This document shows, piece after piece, positions 24,905-36,863 of a stretch of DNA of 64,000 bases. The DNA comes from Schoenoplectus triqueter (lineage: Eukaryota; Streptophyta; Magnoliopsida; Poales; Cyperaceae), in contig CAXKVV010000206.1 in assembly GCA_964058805.1 (NCBI GenBank), forward strand, positions 62,001 through 126,000. Direction: 5' to 3'. The notes beneath the pieces are model-generated. The model did no database searches and was not told where the DNA came from. It saw only the letters and a program-made list of their open reading frames with translations. The stretch's first letter is position 1. Each line of letters starts with the position of its first letter. The translations under genes and the position numbers were made by a program.

Positions 24905-25346
24905 TAGGGGTGTCAATGGGTAGAGTAGGGTCGGGTCGGGTTCGGGTTGGATTCGGATTGGGTCATATTATTTTATTATTTTTCTTGATTCAATCCAAAC
25001 CCGATCCGTTTAAATTCGAAATAAATTTTTTTGACCCATACCCGACCCGACCTGACCCGACCCTTATAAAATAAATAATTAATTATTAAATTTTTTATAT
25101 AATTTTATGTAATTAAATATTGATTAACTTATAGTTAATCTTAATTAATGTATATTTAATATTTAATTAGTACTAAATCACAAAATTACTTAAAAAAAAT
25201 AAAATTAATCAGGTCGGGTTCGGATCACCCGACCCGATTCAGGTCAAAAAAATTAAACCTATATCTGACTAATTTATTTTCGAATCATGTCGAGTCGGAT
25301 CGGATCAGATTAACCTGTCGAGTCAGGTCAATAATTGACACTCATA
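24905..25346. mobile_element. Non-autonomous hAT element with GGGTCGG repeats
   Basis: The ends TAGGGGTGTCAATGGGT and, reversed, TATGAGTGTCAATTATTGA are hAT-like terminal inverted repeats. The flanks TTTAATTC (24897-24904) and TTTAGTTC (25347-25354) agree at 7 of 8 bases, as expected of a hAT TSD. The interior is made of GGGTCGGG/GGGTTCGG words on the left and CCCGACCC words on the right, with an AT-rich core. It encodes nothing. Confidence 0.85.
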
Positions 25347-25683
25347 TTTAGTTCTCTCGGCTGCTTTTGCCTTTTGGAATTGTTCCATTCCTATTTGACA
25401 TTTTTATGGCCTTTGAGTCAATTTATATTTCACAATGAACTGGTTAACAACCTTAAGGCAACAAATTTGATACAAGTAAAATTACAAAATAATTCCCTTT
25501 CCAATCAAAGATTTGATGTTATTATTGAGCTTTAGAAGGTTGTGCTGAGAATTCCTGGAACAATATAAAAGTAGTGTGATTGCACGGACACGGATTATTA
25601 AATAATGGTTTTTCAGATGTATTACACGCGTAAGTGCCGTTTTGAAACCTTGTTTTCAAATTTTAATCTCGTGCCTTTCTTAT

Positions 25684-26078
25684 CAGGGCGGATGCATATG
25701 GGTCCAGCGGGAGCGGCTGCTTCCTTAGATATGAAAAATAGTATTTTTGGATTTTTTTCGTCCTTCTAAATTGTCTAATTTTTTTATTAAAAAATATTTA
25801 ATATCATATATAATGAAGTAATTATGTAAATATATCAAAATATAAAGTTTCGTAGATGAAAACTTTCTTCATTAACTTGATTATTTATTACTTTGAGCTT
25901 TATTTTGTTGTTATTTTTAATATATAAAATATTTTTATTTTAATATATTTTTATTAGATAAGAATATATATTAAATTATTAATTTTTTATTTAGTACCCA
26001 ATTAGTTAATGTGTTTGAACCCGATAAACTATTATAATTCAATAATTACTCATGACTAAAATCCTACGTCCTGCCCTG
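25684..26078. mobile_element. Non-autonomous hAT element, family D copy 1
   Basis: The ends are CAGGGCGGATGCATATGGG and, reversed, CAGGGCAGGACGTAGGATTT. The 8-bp flanks TTTCTTAT (25676-25683) and TTTCTTAG (26079-26086) match at 7 of 8. Its core is the reverse complement of the elements at 47771-48210 and 56634-57061. Confidence 0.85.
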
Positions 26079-26086
26079 TTTCTTAG

Positions 26087-26761
26087 CATAAAGTTTATAA
26101 CAGTGACAGTGTCATACACGGAGTAATAATAATTAATTATTCCGAAATTGCTATTCTCCAGTTTAAACAGGCGCAAAAAGATCCATTTTCTGTCGGCATG
26201 AATTTCAAATTTAAGCGTAGCCACTGTTATATAAACAAACTCACTAATCTGATTATATATCAACTGAAAATTTATGCGCTGCCATATTTTTTCAATGACA
26301 TTTACTATCATAATTTTTTGTATTAATGATAATGTTCACAAATAAAAAAAACTTATTGTGAAATCTCATACATCTAACAAATCCTGGCAACTTCCTACCA
26401 TATGACAACAGATACAGATCTGAGTGATTAAGTCAGTGGAATTTTTGCTTAAAATAATTTTAGTTGATGGAAATTTTTATTTCAGTTAATTAAGTCGTTA
26501 AATACAGATCATTAAGATTTTAAAAACTATGCTTGAATCAATATAATTGGAAATAAACTATTCTCGTGAGCATCAAGTTCATTTAATATTATTTGCTTAA
26601 AATAATTTGTTTATTTATTAATTGTTTTTGGGTGTTGAATTATGCACAATGTTATTGCATGAACGTGTCATCTTAAATTCTTAATAGAATTGTTTACATT
26701 ATATATATTTTTATGTTTTTTTGTGCTTGTTTTATTGTTATTTATTAAAATAATTACTTAT
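26087..26761. other. Spacer between two hAT elements
   Basis: AT-rich, no gene. I see nothing further in it. Confidence 0.5.
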
Positions 26762-26769
26762 ATTTTTAT

Positions 26770-27239
26770 TAGGGCTGTAAACGAGCCGAGTCAAGCCGAA
26801 CTGGCTCATTAACTACTTCCGAGTCAAAAGCTTTAGCTTGAGATTGACTCGTTAAGTTAATGAGCTAACCGAGCTGGCTCGTTAAGACTTATTTAATAAT
26901 TAATAATATTTTTTTATAATATTTTATACAAAATTTATAAAAAATATTAAAATAACTAATACTAATATATTTCATATAAATTTAATATAATAGTTTAAAT
27001 ACATGACATACTATAAATTACTTACTATACTAAAAATTCATAATAAAAATAATAAATATTAATAGTTTACCGAGCCTAGCGAGCCGAGCTAATCAAAGCT
27101 CAAGCTCGGCTCATTAACTTAACGAGCTTAACGAGCCGGCTCGTTAACGGCTCGGTTCACTAACGAACGAGCCAATAACGAGTCGATCCCGTCCGAGTCA
27201 CGAGTGAGTCACGAGCTACGAGTTTTTTTGCAACGCCTA
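26770..27239. mobile_element. Non-autonomous hAT element with GAGCCGAGC repeats
   Basis: The left end TAGGGCTGTAAACGAGCC and the reversed right end TAGGCGTTGCAAAAAAACTC are flanked by a perfect 8-bp TSD, ATTTTTAT, at 26762-26769 and 27240-27247. The two halves are rich in GAGCCGA and GCTCGTTAA words in inverted arrangement around an AT-rich core. Confidence 0.9.
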
Positions 27240-27247
27240 ATTTTTAT

Positions 27248-27899
27248 GTATAAACTATTATTTGTCAAATGAAGTGCATGAAATCACGCTGCCTAAAAAT
27301 GAGACTCAAGCTTAGTAAATTTTACACCATGATGACTGATTATGAACTGAAATGTCTCAATCCAACAACTTTGTAACAGTTGGAAAATATAAACAAAACT
27401 GACCAATCAACTAATCAATTCCGTATTCTAGTGATAATAGCACAAGCTTATAATGGATCGGATGTATTATTTTTCACCAAATCAACCACAACCTACGATT
27501 ACTAATATTGATATATTTTGTAGCAACTAGTTATGTAGAGAACATTTCAAATTTGGGTAGCAAAAATTTTAGAGGGGGCACCTGATGTAATAAATGAATT
27601 ATTTCTTCAACCGGTCCAACTATAAACCCCCACCCCCACCCCCACCCCACCAATCAGTTCGGTATATTTGTTTTGGATATTTAATAATAATAATAATAGT
27701 GATATATGATGAGAACTAAATTATTATATAATTATTTGAGAAATGTATATTAAAAACTTGATCAGAATGCTTTAATTTCGTTAAGATAGGATTTAAGATC
27801 AATTTGTTGTCCAAAAATTAATGATTAATACAAGAGAAAAGAAAATGGAACAATCTAGATATGATTTGGAGCAAGAATGAATGAAAAATAATGAAAATA
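27248..27899. other. Intergenic, no gene
   Basis: AT-rich. A C-rich tract of CCCCCA units lies at about 27630-27652. Nothing else is named. Confidence 0.5.
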
Positions 27900-29060
27900 C
27901 AAAGTTCAGAGATCATTTGCGTCTCTGTGAGGCCCCGTGCGGGCTAAGAAGAGGGTAGCAAACTAGCACGTGACCTAAGACAGAACAATTTTAGCCTGAT
28001 GTCTTCGCGGTTATATATTTTTTAGAAGAACCATTTATAGTTTTTTAACATTTCTGAACTCATTTTGCTCCAGACAATGAGTAGAACACACAACATGAGG
28101 CAAAAAAAAATACGAAATAGAAGGACAGTTCAGAACGGAGGCAGAAAAATTCTTCTCTTTCTTCTCCAAACTTTCTCCCTTCTCTCTCTCAGGTGTATTT
28201 TTTTCTTTTATTCTCTTGTTATTTATTGTCTCATGAAAGACTAAACTGTCCTCATCCGAGGTTTTAGAATGTAGAGTTGATGCTTATGTTGCTTTAATTT
28301 GATAAATGTTGTTATTTCAATGATTATTTTGCCTTGATATTTGTTTGTGAATTACTTCTGTATGAATCAATGGATTTGATGATAAATTGCTTATTTAGGC
28401 AGTGATCAATACTTAAATTTATACATAAATTGGCTAACTTGATGTTTATATGCAAAATCCTAAGTTTGAGACTAAGTATCGAAAGGAGACATCAATTGTC
28501 TGACCCAAACTGTGACATAGGAAAATAATTTCATTAGATGCTTTAATACTTTCAGGGACTTATGTTTGAATCTTGTTGTTGAGTCCATTAGAGGATTCGA
28601 CGGATTGAGTATACAACTTGGCTAATCTCAGATTTTGGTGCATTTAGGATATGTCACAAAATAAAATTTGTCCTAGATAGGGGACTGCACAACAAAAATG
28701 GATAGATCCTAAATTATGATTTAGAAACCCTCAAATATAATTGCATGAGACAATAACAACTTCATTTGAATTAATTTGGCATATGTATTTAATTATAGTC
28801 CAAAAAAATCCTAAAACTTTTCTATTTTCTAAACTTATTATATTTACTTGTTTTAATCCAATAAACATTTACTTTCTTTATTTATTTTAGCATAATATTA
28901 GAGTTAGACTTCATTTATTATTATTTAAATAATTAAATTTGAATAACCTAGTATCAAAAATTATTCTTGTGGATTAATCCCTAATTATGCTACAATCATT
29001 ATATTTATACAATTGTAAATCAACTTTTAGATGTATTTTGAAGTATATTTATATTAACAC
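27900..29060 (+). repeat. Possible solo LTR remnant
   Basis: The stretch has the layout of large plant LTRs: a pyrimidine-rich leader-like region near 28150-28200, then CGAAAGGAGACATCAATTGT, a GATTCGACGGATTG word, and near the end TTATTCTTGTGGATTAATCC, which resembles LTR-end text of several gypsy lineages. I could not fix the ends or a TSD. Confidence 0.3.
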
Positions 29061-29667
29061 CTGATGTATGACATACATCAGTATATATACCTTCGGTTTA
29101 ATTTTGCTATAGTACATAATATTTTAATTCACTGTTGTCATATAATTGTGTTTTCTATTTAGTCATAAATTTATTCTTCAGAACAAACATCTCTGAATAA
29201 ATAAATACGCTGTCCGGCAATTTTGTCAGTTTGGTGTGTGGAGTGTGGACTGAGTGCAGAAAATCCTGCACGGAATAATGAATAAACCATCATGATGTCT
29301 TAATTCGCATTTATGGCTAATTAAACAAGTAACGCATTCCCCTTCACTAAGCAGGAGGAATAATTTCCAGTCTTCAGGCACATGACATGCATTATATTTG
29401 TAAATTCTAAGCGGAGTTCAGATTCAAATAATCAAATTCTTGTAAGGTTAGTTGAAGGTGGAAAATTAAGGGTAGCGTAATTCCACTGGATTTCAATACA
29501 AAAATAAAAATAGTGAAAAATGAATAATTAAATCAAAACGGCTGTCAATGATATCGGAATTAAATGCAATTACAATTTTGTGGAATTATTTGTACACCAT
29601 AATTTCTTCCTTTTGCTTAAACCCCTCTCCTTCTATATGACGGGATAAACAATTTCACTCAGAAAAG

Positions 29668-30122
29668 GCAGATTTTTTTAAATATAATAATTATAAAAAT
29701 CATATTATTAATAATAATAATGATAAAAGCAAAATTTTAAATCTACAAATGGCTGGCGCGGAGAAAACACGCCACTGTCAGTGACGTCTTTACTGAAACG
29801 CGCCACTGTCAGTGGCGCGTTTGTCTTCTACAAATACCAACCGCGCAGATAGATACCTGCGCGTGTATTTATAGTGATAAAAACTCATTTTTAGACAAAC
29901 ACGTGTATTTATAGTGATAAAAGACGTCACTTGTAGTGACGCGTTTCAGTAAAGACGTCACTGACGGCGGCGCGTTTACAAAAAAACACCACTGACAATG
30001 GTGTGTTTGCTCCGCGCCACTGGCAGTGGCGCGCTGCCATTCGTAGATTTAAAATTTTACTTTTATCACTCTTATTATTAATAATATTATTTTTATAATT
30101 ATTATATATAACAAAATCTGCA
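29668..30122. mobile_element. Foldback element with GC-rich palindromic core
   Basis: The arms of about 105 bases are inverted copies (GCAGATTTT...AAATCTACAAATGGC on the left; GCCATTCGTAGATTTAAAAT...AAAATCTGC on the right). Inside are repeated modules CACTGTCAGTGGCGCG and GACGTCACT in both orientations, plus two direct copies of CGTGTATTTATAGTGATAAA 40 bases apart (29862 and 29902). The GC-rich core contrasts with its AT-rich surroundings. No frame of note. A Mutator-like or foldback origin is possible but unproven. Confidence 0.75.
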
Positions 30123-30499
30123 GGAAATCGTAAAAGTATTTTCTCCCGTTGTCACATATTAAATATTTAATAACGTCATACCATTATGCTTGATACACAT
30201 CATGATCTGACAAATAATGACTCATTAATCCACATTAACGACCTCTAATTATGGCCCGCTCTCTATATAAGGCCTTCATCAAACCCGCGTAGGGATGATT
30301 TTTTTTTTCTCTTGCATACGTATAGGAAAGAGTTAAATATTAATATTTAATACACGCCTTTTATATTTTACATACGACCAGGACTCTTAGACCATGACGT
30401 ATTACTAGTACTATCCGACTACATATACCGTCTTCAAGAAAAATCTGTTTCTCATATTCTAGATTAGAATTCACATTCATGAATTGATTTGGTTTTATT
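30123..30499. other. Intergenic, no gene
   Basis: Contains a promoter-like CTCTCTATATAAGGCC at about 30260 but no coding frame downstream. I would not call a gene here. Confidence 0.45.
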
Positions 30500-30627
30500 A
30501 TTATTTTTTTGAGAGAAAGATAAAAATACAGCTCTCAAATTTTATTTAGTACACATAAAGGCTTGAACTTATGACTTCTTGAAGGTTATTCTTATTAGCT
30601 ACTGTTTGAACTACTAAGTCATTTGAC
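30500..30627 (-). mobile_element. tRNA-derived SINE
   Basis: On the minus strand TGACTTAGTAGTTCAAACAG (A-box region) is followed by GTCATAAGTTCAAGCC (B-box region) about 45 bases on, and the copy ends in an A-rich tail (CTCTCAAAAAAATAATAA). These are the parts of a plant tRNA-related SINE. No clear TSD. Confidence 0.5.
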
Positions 30628-32223
30628 TTTGTTAAATATTTTGTTGATATTTTTCATTAAGAGAGTTAAAGTGTGGCTGTTTTAAAACAAAAAAAGGTTC
30701 CAAATCTGATTGAAATCTTTTGTGGATGTTTAAAAGTTGAGTCATTTAGATGTTTATATTTACCAAAATATTTTTTTTAATAATTTACAGTATACCTAGT
30801 TGGACATACAAAAAAGTGGCAAATAATGAGTTTGATTTATAGATAAGTACGCTGCCAAATTTCTTGCAACAAACGTTTAGAATAAATAATATGGAAAAAT
30901 GTTTATTTCAAGTCAGAACGAACGCCTTGTGCTGCTTAGTTATTGAATTTTGATCAACTGTTTTAATTAAATACAACAACAAAATTATTCAAATTACCTG
31001 TCAACATTCTTAGGTGATCGCTTTTAGAATTAGGAAAATGACAAAGGATATGGTTGGGGAAAAAGCGTCGATGTGTAAATTGTAATGTGTACTATGTAGA
31101 GCTCGACTTTAAGACATAATAAAACGATAAACTGTAGAAAAAGATAAGATTTTTTATTTTACTTTATTTTTGCTTGAGAAGATAAGATATAAAGTGTAAG
31201 AGGGCACTGTTTGCACATAAAGCCTTTCCCTGGCACTGGCATTGTTTTGTTTGTGCATGCATGAATCTCAAAATTTTCAGTGCATTGGCAACTAGAAAAG
31301 CAATTATATTTGGCGGTGTGTTCATATAATTTGCGTACAGTTTACATACTAATTTAACATTAAAATTTATTCATAAGTTATCTAATTTTTGTTTTTTGTG
31401 GTTGAACTTTTAGCATGTGGCCATCCCAGCAGCGCATCGGCGTTGCATACTTGTCACTTGTCAGGGCTACTGCACCAAAAACAGGAAATCCATAGTTTTC
31501 ATGAAAGACGCATCTTGAATCACACAATTAAAATATATTTTTTTTTGTAGCATGTAAACGGATTGAATGGGTAGGAATTTCATCTAGATTGTAAATTCGA
31601 TTAAATTTATTCAGAAATGGCATGGAACATTACGATGTAACTTATGTAAGTCTCTACTATTGATGATATTTCACATTCTGTTGAGACATCTTGAATCATT
31701 TTTGTTTGAGGAAATTTTTTATCATTTTTAGCATCAGATGAGGATTTAAGTTATTAATTCATTTTCAATATGATGCCTTTCAAATAAGTGCCATTTTAAC
31801 ACGGAATACAATGCATTAGCACCACAGTAAATATTATATATATATTTTTCAAATGTGAAGTTTAGGTAAAAGATGAAGAATGAGAGGAAGAGTTCAAACC
31901 TTCGACATTAAATACTCTTAAATATTTTTCCAAATCAAGCTTAGAACTCACCATCTCGTACACTTTAAATATCAGACATGAAGTTAATTGAAAAAAAAAT
32001 AAACAGAAAGAAAAACTGATTGAAAAATCAACCTAGCAATTATGTTATTCCATAAAAAAGATTGAATCTTTTCATCTACTTAAATCCAATGATTCATATA
32101 TAGTTTTTATCTCCCCTCATTAATGTAATGTGTGTGATTAAAGTAACTCTTAAATTAATTTATTTTTTATGATCTTTATGGATTATTATGTATTTAATTA
32201 TATTATTTATACTGAGTTGGGTT
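30628..32223. other. Intergenic, no gene
   Basis: AT-rich, with no frame, repeat pair or motif that I can support. Confidence 0.5.
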
Positions 32224-32578
32224 GGTGCTACGCATGGCATGGATGGTTCGTGTGCTAAAGATAGTTCATTTTTAAACTTTAAATGGTCGATCCGATCACT
32301 CAAAAATGATTTTCATATGAAAGTTTAGTTGTAGACCAAATTTTATATTTTTAAAATTGTTTTTTACTATTTTTTTTAATATTATAAAATCACTTCTTTT
32401 GAAGTGCACATAATAATTAAATCAAGTGACTCTAATTATCTAAAAAATAGTAAAAAAAATATATATAACTAGATTTTTTTATGAAAATTATTTTGAGTAG
32501 GCAGATCGACTATTTGAACTTTAAAAATGAAGAAATAATTCGTAGCACACAGATCATCTGTGCTACGCATAGCACTAT
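32224..32578. mobile_element. Hairpin MITE, family F copy 3
   Basis: The left end GGTGCTACGCATGGCATGG mirrors the right end (reversed) GTGCTATGCGTAGCACAGA. The arms pair for about 160 bases, including TTCATTTTTAAACTTTAAAT. It shares GGTCGATCC and TTTACTATTTTTT with the copies at 21030 and 21436. Confidence 0.85.
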
Positions 32579-33704
32579 AGTTCAATTTTATTATATTTAT
32601 AATAATAATACTACTACTACTAATAATAATATATATATCTTTAACATTTAAAAAATATTTTTTAATTATTTATTTGAAGAATATTATCGGGATGAAGTTC
32701 GAATTGCAAGTATATTACAGGTTCCATCAATTTCAAGTTAATTTCAAAAATAACAATATCTGAATTGTAAAACAAAGAGAAGACAACAGTCTAACACTTG
32801 ACAACGATTATCTGGCAACTTTGACAATGGATTTCATAAAATTAAAAAGTCCTTAAATATAGAAAAAATCATATATCTTCGAACATTTAGATCGAATGTG
32901 TTTTAAATTTACATAATTTTAGTATATTTACTATTCTATTAAGGATAATTATGCATGAAATTTGCATAGTCTAGCCTAGATTTAATGATTTTTATAAATA
33001 TAAATACCATTCCAAATAGAGAAGATTTGAAACACAATTAATTTACATGTGCAATAATATATGTTCGCCCACAAGCCCTTGATTTGTAAAGGAGATATAG
33101 CTTGGTTATTAAAAGAATAACTTTAGCTAATAGCGGATGTCAAGAGAGATTCTTTTAAGATTGACAGATTAGTAATAACTCATATTTTTTTTTCAATTTG
33201 TTTTGATTTACTTATAATCATTTCTCGAAAAATATAAGAATAAGATAACGGAAAATTTATTACTACGTATGACTATTGAGCTCTTGCATTCCTTTTCTAA
33301 ATATTTAATTGTATTGTAAAACAGGGGGAAAAGAAGAGGCAGATAATTGACAATTTCTTTTTCCGGTCCCAATTATCCAATACACGAAATTAATTAATAA
33401 AATGGGATTGTGACCAAAAAAAAAAAAAATCCATGATGCTACCTTTGTCTGTACGAGTGGGTCCTTATTGTTGGTTGAGAAATATGTTTATGGGTTCTAT
33501 AATTGTATAATCTCGGTTCAAAACTTCAAACCAAATCAATTGAATTGTTTAGTTCTATGAACCTAGGTACCACATAGGTGCAATTTATATATTACAACTT
33601 TGTTTCTTTGCTTGATCAAAATCTGCTGTTTTTCTTGGAGAATAAGAGGGTTATATTATTTTACTTTAAAAATAAATAAATAAATAAATAATAGAAAAAA
33701 ATAT
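32579..33704. other. Intergenic, no gene
   Basis: AT-rich with short ATA and TACTAC microsatellites at about 32590-32640. No other supported feature. Confidence 0.5.
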
Positions 33705-33910
33705 AGATATATTATTTTACTTGTAGATTGATAGTTTATAAAAATTTATATAATTTCATTAATATTAATATTTCATCAAATATTATTAACTTTAACGGTT
33801 TTTCACCAATGTTTACAAACGATTTCAAATTAACGGTTTTTGATGAACTATTAAATATTAATGAAATTATAGAAAATTTGACGGACTATCAATTTATAAG
33901 TAAAATATAT
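33705..33910. mobile_element. Hairpin MITE, family E copy 2
   Basis: ATTTTACTTGTAGATTGATA at the left is mirrored by TATCAATTTATAAGTAAAAT at the right; the arms include AATTTCATTAATATTAATA. The open frame at 33728-33928 lies wholly within this repeat and is not a gene. Confidence 0.75.
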
Positions 33911-34724
33911 ATATATATATATATATAATTTTTATGTTATTTTTAGATAGAATAATAAAATTCTTTTATTCTCCAAAAATAACAGTAAATTGTGTTTCTT
34001 TCGGAGTTGCGAGAAGCGCCTTTGTCACATCCCAGCAGCACCAAATCGGTGCAAATAAAAATACTGCATTTCTGTTTCTTTGTTTTTCCTTCTAGTAACT
34101 TGGTCTCATATTAATTAATCACCTTTATGTTATGCTTCGATTAAATGATTCTCAGATATTTTCACCAACATCACACGTGGTATCTGGCGATTAGTCCACA
34201 GGCCTCAATCTCCAAGCGTGTTTATTCTGTTTGTTGGAGCTAGGAGAGGGAACTGCTCATATCATCCGTATAATTAAAATCAGACGGTTCAAATTATGAT
34301 TATTTTTTAAATCCTAATCCATTGAACTGGGACAGATATTGTATCTCCCAATTTTTATATTTAAGTAAAACAAAATTAAATTAAATATTAAAATAAATTA
34401 TAAGTGAAATTGAAATTTTATACTTTACGGACCCACATATTCAACCTTTCACCATCCATTTCCAGTTCCCACCTCCCCCTCATCAAGAATCAAGACCGAA
34501 CTAACCTTTTCGAAATTCCAATCAATCGACAAAATGAAACCCTTTTCAATTTTTATATGAGAACCCCTTCAGGCAATAACCACACCCCCGCTTCCTTTTC
34601 TGAAGACGATTTCTCCTATTACTATTCCTTATTCCACGATAGTAATCCCTCTGACCTTCCTCCTTTTTCTGACTCGATGCCGAGGCGAAAATGCCGAAAT
34701 TCAGATGAGAATAACAATTTCTGA
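33911..34724. other. Intergenic; one unexplained 55-codon frame
   Basis: An ATG-started frame at 34557-34724 would encode 55 residues rich in Ser, Asp and Asn, ending RRKCRNSDENNNF. I know no such protein, there is no further exon support, and it is not called as a gene. Confidence 0.35.
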
Positions 34725-34729
34725 ATTGT

Positions 34730-34980
34730 TCTCACTCCACGAGATTGTCACTTACTTACCTTCACTCTACGAGATTGTCATCCACATAAATTTATTTTTT
34801 ATTTAACTTTTTATTTAGTCCAACATGAGAGACGAGAGAAAAAGAAGAGGCAATTTAAAATTCGGTTATGTTAAGTGAGTGGTAATCTCGTGCAATGGAA
34901 GTACTCCACGTGAGTGGTAATATCGTGAAATAAGAGCACTTCACGTAAGTACTAAATTCATGAAGTGTTCACTTATAATT
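34730..34980. repeat. Inverted and tandem CACGAGATT repeats
   Basis: The left part has two units of CTCACTCCACGAGATTGTCA type (about 34732 and 34762). The right part has GAGTGGTAATCTCGTGCAA and GAGTGGTAATATCGTGAAA, which are their complements. The layout suggests a decayed foldback element. Confidence 0.5.
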
Positions 34981-35607
34981 TACTCCAATATTTAATTTTA
35001 ATTTTACTTAAAAATGAGATTTGGGGCTGATGTACTTGGGCTGAGAGAATTCTGGGTCAATTTAGACAATTGATGAATGAAAGCCCAATTGGAACAATGA
35101 ATCAGGGTTATAAAGTATGTACGGATCATCTGACAATCATTTGTACATTAACAGTACCAACTAAAATTCCAAGATGCTTGTCTAAAGTTTCTATGCCTTT
35201 TTTCCCGAACACAATTTATGGTGATGTCTTGTTAGATTTATTTTTATCAAATTTGAAACAGATTCTTGAGATTAAAATATAAATCTAAAATATCATGGAA
35301 ATACAAGTTCCATACTGTTTTTATTTAATTTAACAACTTAACAACATCAACTTGCTGTTGTTGTTTTCTATGCTGGCATTACCTATTGTGTTATAGCAGA
35401 AACAATTTCAGCTACAGCAATAGTACTACACATCGCTGCGTACCAGAAAATACTATGCTGTTTCGGTATTGACCTCTCAGACTGTGTCAGGATTTGCTTG
35501 GAAGGAAGGGCTAGTGAGAGATTTTAGAATAATAACCAAACCAACTTTAGTTTAGTACAATAACTATTAATCCAAGCTTTTTGAAAAAATATTCTCCCCC
35601 AAACATA
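34981..35607. other. Intergenic, no gene
   Basis: The 70-codon frame at 35070-35282 shows no domain. Nothing else is supported. Confidence 0.5.
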
Positions 35608-35862
35608 AAGGAAGCGGGATGTGTCCCATGAGCTTGGGATTAAAGTTAGCCTCAAGTTTTATTTCATCAATTTTGATGCAATTCATTTTCAATTTTATAT
35701 TTTATTCTAATCTCAATACTAATCCGACGGATGAAACAAAATTTGAGACCAACTTTGACCCCAAGTCCTTGAGACACTCCCGATTCCAAATATAAAATAG
35801 TTGCTAACCAAAAAGTGCTATTCTTCAACCCATCCAAACACTCCCGATTCCAAATATAAATG
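35608..35862. mobile_element. Hairpin MITE with partly duplicated end
   Basis: GCGGGATGTGTCCCATGAGC pairs with the reversed right arm TCGGGAGTGTCTCAAGGACT, and AAGTTAGCCTCAAG with AAGTTGGTCTCAAA. The right terminus ACACTCCCGATTCCAAATAT occurs twice, at 35774 and 35838, 64 bases apart. The second copy is preceded by CATCCAA, making a Tourist/PIF-like GGGAGTGTTTGGATGGGTTG end on the other strand. Confidence 0.65.
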
Positions 35863-36863
35863 CTTGATGCATGTTGAAACATTCGAGTGCTGCTGATATT
35901 TAAGACAAACTTGTAAACACACCCTATATCACTCACCTGAAGGCTTAATATAATCCAAGTGATAAGTGCTGCCATATATTACATTTCGATTTCATTTGCT
36001 ATAATTGTTTGTAATATAAATATCCATAGGAGCTGAATACTGTTGAGATAACAGAATGAACATGCAAATCAGACTTCACTTTGTACCATGAAAAACTTCC
36101 AACAGAGAGATCCTACATGCTAGCAGATCCATCTTACGACTCAAATGAGCATCAGATGTGCGCAAACTAGTGCTGATTATATCAATAGGCAACATAATCA
36201 GAGAAGAAATCAATTACCACCACCTCTCTGCAACCAGCTAGAAGTCTAATACTGACAATGCCAATGAGCAATAAACTAAACTAGCATCAAAAGTCAAAAA
36301 GTAAATATAAATAAAACTAACAAAACATGCATTAGCAACATTACACATTGAGGCCTACACAACATTATTGAATTACTCAACATCTTTGAATATACACCAA
36401 TAGACTCACATAAGCACTGTTTTTTTTTTGCAATAAAAGGGAAGAGAAGTGGGGAGGGATCTAGTCCCTTTTTGTTGTCTATTTACAAGCTCCCTGACTG
36501 AAGACAGCCAGCCACCAAAGTCAAGAAATCGCAATTGAAACCTACAAATCACAGAGAGAATTTTTAAAAGAAACTCCAATTTTCCACAATTAATTTGCAT
36601 CAACTCCTCGCAGCCTCTGTTTCCAAGAGGTCACTTGGAAAACACTGGAAGGTATCAACAAAAAGTCACTGACACAGGTTTGTCATATGTACTAGCTTAC
36701 CAGCCAAGTTTATATACTGAAATATATATAACCTAGTGGAATAATATGGCACAATAATTCAAGCCATCTTTGATGAAATAAGGCAAACAAATGTAAATAT
36801 TATGCAAAAAGGTAGCATACAGTATCAGCCTTGTAGTAACCTTCATTGAGGCCAGCGAAGGAA

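Noticed and set aside
30255..30285. Promoter-like TATATAAGG
   Set aside because: No coding frame or exon follows in a useful distance.
33728..33928. 66-codon open frame
   Set aside because: Lies entirely inside a hairpin MITE and its AT microsatellite.
34557..34724. 55-codon ATG frame, Ser/Asp/Asn-rich
   Set aside because: No known family, no promoter or exon support; could be chance. Kept only as a note.
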